Source of the DNA: CBDFHC01 sp965247585
GTDB lineage: Bacteria > Chloroflexota > Dehalococcoidia > Lucifugimonadales > GCA-2712585
Assembly: GCA_965247585.1 (NCBI GenBank)
Contig: CBDFHC010000005.1
Location: 496,001 to 560,000 of the forward strand
Length of the DNA stretch: 64,000 nucleotides
Reading direction: 5' to 3'
The translations under genes and the position numbers were made by a program. Shown piece after piece: positions 49,378-58,402 of the stretch. The notes beneath the pieces are model-generated. The model saw only the letters and a program-made list of their open reading frames with translations, ran no database searches and was not told the DNA's origin. Numbering within the stretch: position 1 is the first letter of the stretch; each line of letters begins with the position of its first letter.

Positions 49378-51825
49378 ATGGTATTACGCCCAGAAAGATT
49401 CACCGAACAGGCCCAGAAGGTGCTGGGCGAGTCCCAGGATATTCTCCGCCGCTACCGGCACAGCCAGTGGGACCTGGAGCATATCCTTCTGGCCCTGCTG
49501 GACCAGAAGGGCGGTCTGACCGGGGAGATCCTGGAGAGCCTGGAAGTCTCTGTTGAGACGCTGCGGCAGCAGGTGGAGCAGGTGCTGGAGAGCTCTCCCA
49601 AAACGGAGTTTCCCTCCAACCAGGTCTACCCCACCCCGCGTTCCCAGCGGCTAATGGAGAACGCCGCCGCGGAGGCCCAGCGCTTCAAGGACGAGTTCAT
49701 CGGCGTGGAGCACCTGCTCATCGCCGCCACCGCCGAGGAGCAGGGACCCGCGGCCGCCATCCTTGCCGAAATGGACATCACCCAGGAGAAGGTGTACCAG
49801 GCCCTGGCCAAGATCAGGGGCGCCCACAGGGTCACCGACCCCAGGGCGGAGGAGAAGTACCGCTCTCTGGAGCGCTACAGCATTGACCTGACCGGCCTGG
49901 CTAAAGAGGGGAAGCTGGACCCCGTGGTGGGCCGCGACCAGGAGATTCGCCGTGTAATGCAGACACTGACCCGCCGCAAGAAGAACAACCCGGTGATTAT
50001 CGGCGAGGCCGGCGTTGGCAAGACCGCCATCGCCGAGGGGTTGGCCCAGCGTATCGTGGTTGGCGACGTGCCCAGTTCCCTCAAGGACCGCCGCGTCATG
50101 GCCCTGGACATGGGCGCGCTGGTGGCCGGCAGCAAGTTCCGCGGCGAGTTCGAGGAGCGCCTCAAGGCGGTAATAGACGAGGTGAAGGCGGCCCAGGGCG
50201 AGATCGTCCTGTTCATTGACGAGATACACACCATGGTGGGCGCGGGCGGCGCCGAGGGGGCAATTGACGCCAGCAACCTGCTAAAGCCCGCCCTGGCCCG
50301 CGGCGAGCTCCAGTGCATCGGCGCCACCACCCTGGACGAGTACCGGAAGTACATTGAGAAGGACACCGCCCTGGAGAGGCGGTTCCAACCCGTGTTCCTG
50401 GACGAGCCCTCGGTGGAGGAGACCGTGGAGATTCTAAAGGCCCTGCGGCCCCGTTACGAGGCTCACCACCAGGTCAAGATCGACGACGGTGCGGTGGAGG
50501 CCGCCGCCCGGCTTAGCCACCGCTATCTCACCGAGCGCCACCTGCCGGACAAGGCGGTGGACCTGCTGGACGAGGCTTCCAGCAAAATGCGCCTGGACGC
50601 GGAGAGCCTTCCCGCCCATCTGAAGGAGAAGGAGGCGCGGCTTCGGGAACTGACCGCGGAGGAGGAGGCTTCCGCCCAACGGGGCGACTACGAGAACGCC
50701 GCCGGGGTGAGGGCGCAGCGTTTGCGCCTGGAGCCGGAGCTGACCGCCGAGCGTGACGCCTGGTTTAAGGAGCACAAGATTGACCTGGTGGTGGACGCCC
50801 AGGATATTGCCCGGCTGATCAACAACTGGACCGGCATCCCGGTGGCCCAGCTATTGGAGGGGGAGGCGGAGCGGCTGCTGCACATGGAGGAGAGCCTCCA
50901 CGGGCGCATTATCGGTCAGGACCAGGCCGTCACCGCCATCGCGGAGGCCATCCGCCGGTCTCGCTCCGGCCTCAAGGACCCGCGCCGTCCCATCGGCAGC
51001 TTCATCTTCCTGGGCCCCACCGGCGTAGGCAAGACCGAGCTGGCCCGGGCGCTCACCCAGTTTCTTTTCGACGGCGAGGAGAGCATGGTCCGGGTGGACA
51101 TGTCTGAGTACATGGAGAAGCACACCGTATCGCGGCTCATAGGCGCGCCCCCGGGCTACGTTGGCTACGAAGAAGGCGGTCAGTTGGCGGAGGCCGTGCG
51201 CCGCCGACCGTTCCAGGTGGTGCTGTTTGACGAGATTGAGAAGGCGCACCCGGACGTGTTCAGCATCCTGTTGCAGATCATGGAGGACGGCCGGTTGACG
51301 GACGGCCACGGCCGCACCGTGGACTTCCGCAACACCGTGGTGATCATGACCAGCAACCTGGGCACCGGCAACCTTCGGGCGCCGGTGGGCTTCCACACCG
51401 AGGGGCGCGGTGTGCTGGACGAGGAGCGGCTGAAGGACTCTGTTCAGGAGGCGCTCAAACGGGCCTTCCGGCCGGAGTTCCTCAACCGAATCGACGAGAT
51501 TATCGTCTTCAACCCCCTGTCCCGGGAGCAGATCGGCCAGATCGTCCTTCTCATGGCCAATGAGGTCCAGGACCGCCTTGCCGATCACCAGATCACATTC
51601 GAGCTTTCCGACGCGGCGGTGGAGTGGCTGGTGGCCGAGGGGTACGACCCGCAGTACGGCGCCCGGCCCCTGCGGCGGGCGCTGCAGCGGTACGTGGAGA
51701 ACCCCATGGCCAAGAAGCTGCTGGCTGGCGAGTTCAAGGAGGGTGACCACCTGCTGGTGGACCAGCAGGACGGCCAGCTTACGTTCAAAGCGGTGATAGA
51801 GGTGGCGGTCGCGGCGTCGGGCTAG
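49378..51825 (+). CDS. clpC: Clp ATPase, ClpC-type (Hsp100)
   Basis: This 815-residue AAA+ protein has an N-terminal Clp repeat domain (1-145), a first ATPase domain with Walker A GEAGVGKTA and Walker B VLFIDEIHT, a short middle segment (about 420-460, RGDYENAAGVRAQRL) and a second ATPase domain with GPTGVGKTE and VVLFDEIEKAHPDV. The short middle domain favours ClpC over ClpB. Alone it remodels proteins; with ClpP it degrades them. ClpP is not in the window. Control by HspR is expected from the operon. Confidence 0.9.
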   Translation: MVLRPERFTEQAQKVLGESQDILRRYRHSQWDLEHILLALLDQKGGLTGEILESLEVSVETLRQQVEQVLESSPKTEFPSNQVYPTPRSQRLMENAAAEAQRFKDEFIGVEHLLIAATAEEQGPAAAILAEMDITQEKVYQALAKIRGAHRVTDPRAEEKYRSLERYSIDLTGLAKEGKLDPVVGRDQEIRRVMQTLTRRKKNNPVIIGEAGVGKTAIAEGLAQRIVVGDVPSSLKDRRVMALDMGALVAGSKFRGEFEERLKAVIDEVKAAQGEIVLFIDEIHTMVGAGGAEGAIDASNLLKPALARGELQCIGATTLDEYRKYIEKDTALERRFQPVFLDEPSVEETVEILKALRPRYEAHHQVKIDDGAVEAAARLSHRYLTERHLPDKAVDLLDEASSKMRLDAESLPAHLKEKEARLRELTAEEEASAQRGDYENAAGVRAQRLRLEPELTAERDAWFKEHKIDLVVDAQDIARLINNWTGIPVAQLLEGEAERLLHMEESLHGRIIGQDQAVTAIAEAIRRSRSGLKDPRRPIGSFIFLGPTGVGKTELARALTQFLFDGEESMVRVDMSEYMEKHTVSRLIGAPPGYVGYEEGGQLAEAVRRRPFQVVLFDEIEKAHPDVFSILLQIMEDGRLTDGHGRTVDFRNTVVIMTSNLGTGNLRAPVGFHTEGRGVLDEERLKDSVQEALKRAFRPEFLNRIDEIIVFNPLSREQIGQIVLLMANEVQDRLADHQITFELSDAAVEWLVAEGYDPQYGARPLRRALQRYVENPMAKKLLAGEFKEGDHLLVDQQDGQLTFKAVIEVAVAASG

Positions 51826-51844
51826 CCCCGGCGTTCCGCCGCTA

Positions 51845-51872
51845 CGGCCCCCGTTTGACCAAACGGGGGCCG
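51845..51872 (+). terminator. Perfect hairpin after clpC
   Basis: Arms of 13 bases CGGCCCCCGTTTG (51845-51857) and its complement (51860-51872) sit 20 bases past the clpC stop. No T-run follows, so it may stabilise the 3' end or act in a different way from a classic terminator. Confidence 0.6.
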
Positions 51873-52318
51873 CTGACATGTCAGATCATGCCGGGGATAG
51901 AAGCCCAAACGGCTTCCAGAGCCTCCCGCGCCACTCCACTTTCCGTCCACCACCAGGTCATTCTGAGCCGGTCCTGGAGCAGCGAAGATTCCGGGGGCCG
52001 GAGGGTGCAGAACCGTGCCCTCGCCTCCGGTTTTAAAAAATCCCGCACGCGAAATCGGCCTAAATCCGCCGGATTTGGCCGCTCCGGTGGGTGCGTTTAC
52101 GGAATATGTTAATCAGGCGCCGCTACGAGGCTAACTAAACATCACATTTTGAGACGGTGTTCACCATTTCAGTGGAATGTGGTATCATAAAAGACACAAA
52201 TATTCCACGCCGCAAGTCGCTTATCCACGGAAAGACCAAGTAGAGTTAACATAAAGCACTATTCTCACTAGTTAGCTTCTCTCCAGTAGCCCGTGGCAGT
52301 GTCTGGGGGTGTGGTCGG
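51873..52318. other. Gap of about 450 bases: hairpins and a promoter
   Basis: There is no gene. TTCACC (52160-52165) and TATCAT (52183-52188), 17 bases apart, form a plausible promoter for the next operon. Arms GTGGAAT (52172-52178) and ATTCCAC (52202-52208) bracket the -10. A hairpin AAATCC/GGATTT lies near 52062-52076. GGTCATTCTGAG near 51956 looks like part of an interspersed repeat. Confidence 0.5.
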
Positions 52319-53368
52319 GTGACTACATACTTGCTGATTCGGCTTGTCTACCTTGTCATTTTTGCCCTGGCTGGTTGGGGCGTAGGCGCGGCTGCCTTCC
52401 AAAATGCGGACGGTTCAACGGAGTACGTCCCCTGGGTCCTGGTATGCATCGGCGCCGGGGCCGTCCTGGGCCTCCTGGTAGGACCGCTGGCGTTGGGCAA
52501 AGGGTTGCGCTTCGTCCTTAACGAGCTAGACCGTATACCCTCTTCCACCGTCCTGGCCGGCACCCTCGGCTTGGTGGTTGGGCTGGTGGTGGCGGTCCTT
52601 GTCTCCATTCCCTTCTTCCAGTTGGACGGCAGTCTCAACTGGATAGTCCCTCTGGCCATAAGCGCCGTGCTGGGCGTGGGCGGGGTCTCCGTCGGCGTCC
52701 GGCGGGAGCGTGACTTCCGGGGCGTGGCGCCCACCACTCACCGGGGCAACCATCCTGCCAGCCACGTAAACGGCCACATTCTGGTGGACACCAGCGCCAT
52801 AATTGACGGCCGCATCGCGGACCTGACCGAGACCGGCTTTGTCCAAGGCACCCTGGTGATTCCCGGTTTTGTCCTGGATGAACTGCGCCATATTGCCGAT
52901 TCCAGTGATTCCATGCGCCGCACTCGCGGACGCCGCGGCCTGGAGGTGCTCTCCAAGCTGCGCAAGGACGGCGACCTGCCGGTGCAGATCCTGGACGCCC
53001 ACCTGACCAACGGCACCGAGGTGGACGCCGAACTGGTCCGGCTGGCCAAGACCATGAAGGCCTACATCCTCACAACGGACTTCAACCTCAACCGGGTCGC
53101 CGAGCTGCATGGAGTCGTCGTCCTCAATGTTAACGAACTGGCCAACGCCCTGAAGCCCGTGGTCCTTCCCAACGAGGACCTGGCGGTCCACATCATCCAG
53201 GAAGGCAAGGAGCCCGGACAGGGCGTGGCCTTCCTGGACGACGGCACCATGGTGGTGGTGGAAGGCGGCAAGCGGCTTATTAACTCGGTGCAGACCGTAA
53301 TTGTGACTCGGGTGCTCCAGACCGCCGCCGGGCGGATAATCTTCGCTCAACCCAGGGGCCAGTATTAG
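52319..53368 (+). CDS. Membrane PIN-TRAM domain protein (YacL-like)
   Basis: This 349-residue protein has about four N-terminal membrane helices (1-135), then a PIN nuclease domain with acidic residues in HILVDTSAIIDGRIADL, DELRHIAD and LTTDFNLNRVAELHGV, and a C-terminal TRAM domain (KEPGQGVAFLDDGTMVVVEGG). TRAM binds RNA, and PIN domains cut it. Its role is not established; related genes often precede ispD in this order. The start is GTG 52319. Confidence 0.9.
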   Translation: MTTYLLIRLVYLVIFALAGWGVGAAAFQNADGSTEYVPWVLVCIGAGAVLGLLVGPLALGKGLRFVLNELDRIPSSTVLAGTLGLVVGLVVAVLVSIPFFQLDGSLNWIVPLAISAVLGVGGVSVGVRRERDFRGVAPTTHRGNHPASHVNGHILVDTSAIIDGRIADLTETGFVQGTLVIPGFVLDELRHIADSSDSMRRTRGRRGLEVLSKLRKDGDLPVQILDAHLTNGTEVDAELVRLAKTMKAYILTTDFNLNRVAELHGVVVLNVNELANALKPVVLPNEDLAVHIIQEGKEPGQGVAFLDDGTMVVVEGGKRLINSVQTVIVTRVLQTAAGRIIFAQPRGQY

Positions 53369-54097
53369 ATGCACTGCAACCCGGGCGACTCCGGCATTGA
53401 AGCCGGCGGGTCGTTGGGGGTGGTGCTCCTGGGGGCCGGGGAGAGCCGGCGCATGGGCGGCATCGACAAGCTGTTCGCCTCCCTGGACGGAACCCCGGTT
53501 TTAGCCCACTCGCTCGGCGTATTCGCTTCATTTCCCGGCGTCTGTCAGATCGCGCTGGTGCTCTCCGAGACGCTGATGGACCAGGGCAGGGAGATGCTTG
53601 CAAGCCGCGGCTGGGAGCAGCTGGCCACCGTATGCCGAGGTGGGACGCGGCGCCAGGACTCCGTGAACGCGGGCCTGGAGGCGCTTACTCCCTGCGATTG
53701 GGTGGCCATCCACGACGGCGCCCGCCCCCTCATAGACCACCGCATTTTGCGCTGCGGCTGGGAGACGGCCCGGGAGACCGGCGCCGCCGTCTGCGCCGTC
53801 CCGGCCAAGGACACCATCAAGCTGGTCGACCCGGAAGGAATGGTCACCGATACGCCTCCCCGGGAGCGGCTGTGGCAGGTGCAAACGCCCCAGATATTTC
53901 GCTACGAACTGCTGGCGGATGCCCACCGGCGCGCCCAGGGGACCTTCACTGACGACGCCTCTATGGTGGAGAGCCTGGGCGGCACGGTGAAGGTGTTCCA
54001 GGGCTCTTACCGCAACATCAAGATAACCACCCCGGAGGACCTGCTGGTGGCGGAGGTCTTGGCCCACAACCCTCCATCCAGGGTTGTAAGCTCTTGA
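53369..54097 (+). CDS. ispD: 2-C-methyl-D-erythritol 4-phosphate cytidylyltransferase
   Basis: This 242-residue enzyme has the nucleotidyltransferase loop VVLLGAGESRRMGGIDKLF, the CRGGTRRQDSVNAGLEAL block, IHDGARPLID and FTDDASMVESLGG. It makes CDP-methylerythritol in the non-mevalonate isoprenoid route. ATG 53369 follows directly on the stop of the PIN-TRAM gene. The stop overlaps the ispF start (TTGA). Confidence 0.94.
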   Translation: MHCNPGDSGIEAGGSLGVVLLGAGESRRMGGIDKLFASLDGTPVLAHSLGVFASFPGVCQIALVLSETLMDQGREMLASRGWEQLATVCRGGTRRQDSVNAGLEALTPCDWVAIHDGARPLIDHRILRCGWETARETGAAVCAVPAKDTIKLVDPEGMVTDTPPRERLWQVQTPQIFRYELLADAHRRAQGTFTDDASMVESLGGTVKVFQGSYRNIKITTPEDLLVAEVLAHNPPSRVVSS

Positions 54098-54576
54098 CCC
54101 TCCGAGTGGGCCAGGGGTTTGACGCCCACCCACTGGCGCCTGGCCGGACGCTGGTACTGGGCGGCGTGGAGGTGCCCTTCGACCGGGGGCTGGAGGGGCA
54201 CAGCGACGGCGACGTGGTGGTACACGCGCTGATGGACGCGCTCCTGGGCGCCGCCGCGCTGGGGGACAAGGGCGCCCACTTCCCCTCCTCCGACCCTGCC
54301 TTGAAGGGAATATCCAGCCTCAAGCTGCTGGAAAAAGTGGGCTTGCTGCTGTCAGAACGCGGGTGGCGGGTGGGAAATCTCGATGCTACAATACTGGCGC
54401 AACGGCCCCGTTTGGGGCCGTTTGTGGGCCAAATGCAACAGAATATTGCCGCCGCTTTGCGCACCGATTCTTCGAAAGTAAGCCTCAAGGCCACCACCAC
54501 GGACCGTCTCGGTTTCACCGGCAGGGAAGAGGGGATGGCCGCCTACGCCGTAGCGTTGATAGAGACCCAGGAATGA
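54094..54576 (+). CDS. ispF: 2-C-methyl-D-erythritol 2,4-cyclodiphosphate synthase
   Basis: This 160-residue enzyme has the metal ligands in VGQGFDAHPL (Asp, His) and the GHSDGDVVVHALMDALLGAAALGDKG block, plus SLKATTTDRLGFTGREEG near the end. It cyclises the product of IspE. It starts with TTG inside the ispD stop, and its own TGA overlaps the cysS ATG, so the trio is translationally coupled. ispE is not in the window. Confidence 0.95.
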   Translation: MTLRVGQGFDAHPLAPGRTLVLGGVEVPFDRGLEGHSDGDVVVHALMDALLGAAALGDKGAHFPSSDPALKGISSLKLLEKVGLLLSERGWRVGNLDATILAQRPRLGPFVGQMQQNIAAALRTDSSKVSLKATTTDRLGFTGREEGMAAYAVALIETQE

Positions 54577-56051
54577 AGCTATACAGCACCCTTTCCGGAC
54601 GGCTCGAAGAGCTAGCTCCCTCCGGGGACGAGCTCAAGATGTACGTCTGCGGCATCACCCCCTACGCCCCCTGCCACGTGGGACATGCCATGAGCTACGT
54701 CATTTTTGACGTTCTTCGCCGCTACCTGGAGTTCAAGGGCTACCGGGTGCGGCACATCCAGAACTTCACCGATATTGACGACAAGATTATCAACCGCGCC
54801 AACCAGGAGGGCATCACCACCACGGAGCTGGCGGAACGCTACATCGAAGAGTACACCGTCGGCATGGACCGGCTGAACGTGAAGCGGCCCACCGCCTATC
54901 CCCTGGCCACCGAGTCCATTCCCAAGATGCTGGAGGTGATCCAGGGCCTGGTGGACGCCGGGTTCGCCTACCCTTCCCAGGGAGACGTCTATTTCCGGGT
55001 AGATAGAGACGAAGACTACGGAAAGCTGAGCCACCGCTCGTTGGAGAGCATGATCGCCGGCGCCCGGGTGCAGGTGTTGGAGGGCAAGGAGAACCCCATG
55101 GACTTCACTCTGTGGAAGGGGGCCAAGCCGGGAGAGCCCTCCTGGGACAGCCCCTGGGGTCCGGGCCGCCCCGGCTGGCACATCGAGTGCACCAGCATCT
55201 GCCTGGAGCACCTGGGCGAGACCGTGGACATCCACGGCGGCGGTTTGGACCTGGTCTTCCCGCACCATGAGAACGAGATCGCCCAAAGCGAGTCCTACAC
55301 CGGGGTAACACCCTTCGCCAAAGTGTGGGTCCATAACGGGATCCTTAACCTGGACGAGGAGAAGATGAGCAAGAGCGTGGGGAACCTGGTCCAGGTCTCC
55401 GATGCGCTGGAGCGCTTCAGCCCGGACGCCCTGCGGCTCTACTTCCTCAGCTCCCATTATCGAAGCCCCCTCAGCTACAGCGACGAGGGCGTCGCCGCCA
55501 TGGAGCGGGCCCTGGAGCGGCTCCATACCGCCCTCCGTCCCTCCCCCGACGGCCGGGATTCCGCGCCGGACCCACAGCCCTTTGAAGCGCAATTCACCGA
55601 AGCCATGGACGGTGATCTGAACACCCCCCAGGCCATCGCGGCGCTCTTTGACCTGGCCCACGAAATCAACCGGGCCAAGGACCTGGGGCAGCAGCCGGCC
55701 GGGGCCCAGCAGGCGCTCAGGCAGTTGGGCGGAGTGCTGGGGTTGAGCCTGGAGGACACGTCCCACGACGGCACGGCGCCCCTGGCACCCGTGGCCGCGG
55801 TCCTGGCGCAGGTGGGCGCCAACCTCAACGCCTCAGGGCATCACAACCTGGCCGGCTGGGCGGACGCCCACGCCGCGGACGCCGACGCCGCCACGGTCAT
55901 TGAGACCCTGCTGGCCATCCGCCGCGAGCTGCGCCAGCTCAAGGAGTTCGCTATGGCGGACACCATTCGAAACGGGCTGGGGGATCTGGGCATCGGCCTG
56001 GAGGACACGCCGGAAGGCACGCTCTGGCGGCAACGCCAGGCGGTAGAGTAA
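54573..56051 (+). CDS. cysS: Cysteinyl-tRNA synthetase
   Basis: From ATG 54573 (overlapping the ispF stop) the product is about 492 residues; a frame open 70 codons further upstream is spurious. The class I signatures are present: a HIGH-like site in ITPYAPCHVGHAMSY and KMSKS in EEKMSKSVGN. Zinc ligands lie in YVCGITP, IECTSICLEHLGE and LVFPHHENEIAQSE. It charges tRNA-Cys. The C-terminal part (after about 370) is a helical anticodon-binding region. Confidence 0.95.
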   Translation: MKLYSTLSGRLEELAPSGDELKMYVCGITPYAPCHVGHAMSYVIFDVLRRYLEFKGYRVRHIQNFTDIDDKIINRANQEGITTTELAERYIEEYTVGMDRLNVKRPTAYPLATESIPKMLEVIQGLVDAGFAYPSQGDVYFRVDRDEDYGKLSHRSLESMIAGARVQVLEGKENPMDFTLWKGAKPGEPSWDSPWGPGRPGWHIECTSICLEHLGETVDIHGGGLDLVFPHHENEIAQSESYTGVTPFAKVWVHNGILNLDEEKMSKSVGNLVQVSDALERFSPDALRLYFLSSHYRSPLSYSDEGVAAMERALERLHTALRPSPDGRDSAPDPQPFEAQFTEAMDGDLNTPQAIAALFDLAHEINRAKDLGQQPAGAQQALRQLGGVLGLSLEDTSHDGTAPLAPVAAVLAQVGANLNASGHHNLAGWADAHAADADAATVIETLLAIRRELRQLKEFAMADTIRNGLGDLGIGLEDTPEGTLWRQRQAVE

Positions 56052-56172
56052 ACCAGGGACCCCAAACCCGGCTTTGATCTTATTGCCTGGAACTACAAAT
56101 TTGCCCGTTACCCCTACATTATGTCCAGTCAGTCTCGCATCCGGTTTACTTGCGACCAGAAAGGACCGGTAA

Positions 56173-57549
56173 GTGCTGGACGCCTCCCTGGTTGAGAAGC
56201 TGACGGAGTTGTTGGGCGCTTCCGCTGTAATTCAGGACCCGGAGACTGTCGAACGATACTCCACTGACGCCCTAACTCCCTCCCGCGCCTTCGCCGCCGC
56301 GCCGCTGCTGGACCACACCGCGGACCTGGTGGTGCGGCCCAACTGCACGGAACAGGTCTCCGCCGTGGTGAAGCTGGCCTCGGCGCACCGTGTCCCGGTT
56401 GTGCCCTACGGCGGAGGCACCGGCGTCATGGGGGCGCTGGTGCCCCTGCGCTCCGGGATTATCCTGGACCTGGGCGCCATGGACCGGGTGCTGGAGGTGG
56501 ACCCCTTGAGCCGCACCGCCACCGTGGAGGCGGGCACCGTGTTGGAGCGCCTTGCCAAGACGCTGGACGGCCAGGGTCTCATGCTGGGACACGACCCTTG
56601 GAGCGTGCCCATTGCCACCGTGGGAGGGACCATATCCACCAACGGCGTAGGGTACCGCGGCGCATCCGTCGGACCCATGGGCGCCCAGGTGCTGGCGCTG
56701 GAGGTGGTGCTCCCCTCAGGTGAGGTGCTCACCACCCGCCGTGTGCCCAAGTACTCCAGCGGACCCAACCTGAACCAGCTATTCATCGGTTCTGAGGGCG
56801 TCTTCGGCGTTATCACAAAGGCCACCCTGCGGGTCTTCCAGAAGCCGGAAGAGCGGATCTTCTCCACCTTCCGTTTTCCCTCTTTCGAAAAGGGGTTCCA
56901 GGCGGTGAACGGCATGTTCGGCATCGGGCTCCGCCCTTCCGTGGTGGACCTCACTGAGGACTTCGAAGGCGTCCACCTCTACCTGGTCTTCGAGGGGTAC
57001 AAAGAGCAGGTGGAGGCCCAGCGCCGCCGTTCCGGGCAGGTATGCGCCTCCGCGGAAGGGCGCGACATGGGTCCCACCGAGGCCATCATCTACTGGGACA
57101 CTCGCTACCAGATCGCCGAGCACTACCGCGACAGCGTGGCCGGCCGGTCACGAAAGGAACGATGGGAACGGCAGTCCAGGGCCTTTGACTATCTCCACGT
57201 GGCCCTCCCCGCCTCCCAGGTGCTGGAGTACCGCCGCCGCGCCGACGCGGTGCTGAAGGAATACGACATCCGCGTCACGGAGTACGCCATCTGGACCGAA
57301 CCGGAGCTCTACTCCATGCTGCTGGTGCCCGGCGACCTGACCAAGGAAGGGGACCTGCCGGTGGCCGTGGACCGGGTGCTCATGCTGGCCCAGGACATGG
57401 GTGGAATCATGGAATATTGCCACGGCGTTGGCGTGAAGCTCTCCCACCTGCTGGCCCGGGAGATGGGCATGGGACAGGAGGTGGTTGCCGCCCTAAAGAA
57501 GGCCCTGGACCCGCATGACATCATGAACCCCGGCAAGCTGGGGTTATAG
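56173..57549 (+). CDS. FAD-linked oxidase, GlcD/AGPS-like
   Basis: This 458-residue flavoprotein has an N-terminal PCMH-type FAD domain with RVPVVPYGGGTGVMGALVPL, the Gly-rich loop GGTISTNGVGYRGASVGPMGAQVL and FIGSEGVFGVITKATLRV. The C-terminal substrate domain ends LDPHDIMNPGKLGL, as in glycolate/lactate dehydrogenases and alkyl-DHAP synthase. The substrate is not determined; the AGPS-like middle region leaves ether-lipid synthesis possible. GTG 56173 has AGGA seven bases upstream. It stands alone. Confidence 0.85.
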   Translation: MLDASLVEKLTELLGASAVIQDPETVERYSTDALTPSRAFAAAPLLDHTADLVVRPNCTEQVSAVVKLASAHRVPVVPYGGGTGVMGALVPLRSGIILDLGAMDRVLEVDPLSRTATVEAGTVLERLAKTLDGQGLMLGHDPWSVPIATVGGTISTNGVGYRGASVGPMGAQVLALEVVLPSGEVLTTRRVPKYSSGPNLNQLFIGSEGVFGVITKATLRVFQKPEERIFSTFRFPSFEKGFQAVNGMFGIGLRPSVVDLTEDFEGVHLYLVFEGYKEQVEAQRRRSGQVCASAEGRDMGPTEAIIYWDTRYQIAEHYRDSVAGRSRKERWERQSRAFDYLHVALPASQVLEYRRRADAVLKEYDIRVTEYAIWTEPELYSMLLVPGDLTKEGDLPVAVDRVLMLAQDMGGIMEYCHGVGVKLSHLLAREMGMGQEVVAALKKALDPHDIMNPGKLGL

Positions 57550-57680
57550 CCACCCCAGCCTTCCGAGGGCTATATATCCCGAACACTGGCCTGTCCCACA
57601 TCGCAAAGGCGCTATCCAGCAGCACCACATGCCGGCCACCCCTCCCTCACTCCACCTGGGGCCGTAATACCGCCGAAAAT

Positions 57681-57696
57681 TGTGACTTTTGTCACT
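57681..57696. promoter_or_regulatory. CRP/FNR-type palindromic site
   Basis: TGTGA-N6-TCACT matches the CRP/FNR family consensus in nine of ten fixed positions. It lies 120 bases before the His-rich lipoprotein gene in an otherwise featureless gap of about 270 bases. Confidence 0.4.
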
Positions 57697-57815
57697 ATCG
57701 CCCTGTTGCCGCCAAATCTACCCTTACTTTAGTGGCCGGGCCAACTCCGTAATTCGCGGGTGGACCCGATGGAAAAGCAAGGCGGCTACGGCAGCCTAGT
57801 GAAGAAGCGGCGACT

Positions 57816-58394
57816 ATGAAATTGCGGGCTGTGGGCGTGGTCTTCGTTGTTATCGTCGGCATAGTTTTGGCCGGCTGCGGCGCTTCGCCCACACCAACGT
57901 CCACCCCTACGCCATCCCCCACGTCGGCCCACGCGGAGGTGGAGCTGCACCACTGGATGGCCCTGCTGTCGCTGGAGGTGGATGACGTTGGCGAGGCGGT
58001 CCACCACGTTGGGCGCATCATAGAACTGGTCAGCGGAGACCATCTGCACAATATGGAAGAGGCAATGGAGCTCCTGGAGCAAGGAGACCTGCACGAGGCG
58101 GAGCACGATATCGAAGGCATGCTCACCGGCGCCGCCGCGCCCGAGGTCGCCCCCGAAGCTATGCACCTGCGGATGGCCTTAAGCTCCATTGAAGTCGATG
58201 ACGCCGACGGCGTCGTCCACCACATGGAGCACTACCGGGAGTTGGTTGAAGGCCCCTCGGCCCTGGCGGCCGATGAAGCCATAGCCCTGGTGCAAGCGGG
58301 GGACCGGCACGATGCCGAGCACCAGATAGAGACGTTAATGGAAGGCGCCCACGAAGCGGAAGAGCACCACCACGGAGATGAGCACGAGGAGTAA
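57816..58394 (+). CDS. His/Glu-rich lipoprotein with internal duplication
   Basis: I do not recognise this 192-residue protein. It has a hydrophobic N-terminus with lipobox VLAGC, a Thr/Pro/Ser linker, then two related units of about 58 residues. Unit 1 (about 43-105) has LLSLEVDDVGEAVHHVGRII and QGDLHEAEHDIEGML. Unit 2 (about 113-175) has LSSIEVDDADGVVHHMEHY and AGDRHDAEHQIETLM. The end is a His/Glu tail. Repeated HH and HxxEH-like sites suggest extracytoplasmic metal binding. Each unit is probably helical. Confidence 0.6.
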   Translation: MKLRAVGVVFVVIVGIVLAGCGASPTPTSTPTPSPTSAHAEVELHHWMALLSLEVDDVGEAVHHVGRIIELVSGDHLHNMEEAMELLEQGDLHEAEHDIEGMLTGAAAPEVAPEAMHLRMALSSIEVDDADGVVHHMEHYRELVEGPSALAADEAIALVQAGDRHDAEHQIETLMEGAHEAEEHHHGDEHEE

Positions 58395-58402
58395 CCCGCC
58401 GG

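Noticed and set aside
54363..54572. Seventy-codon extension upstream of cysS
   Set aside because: It lies wholly within ispF in another frame. The ATGA overlap start at 54573 gives a standard CysRS N-terminus.
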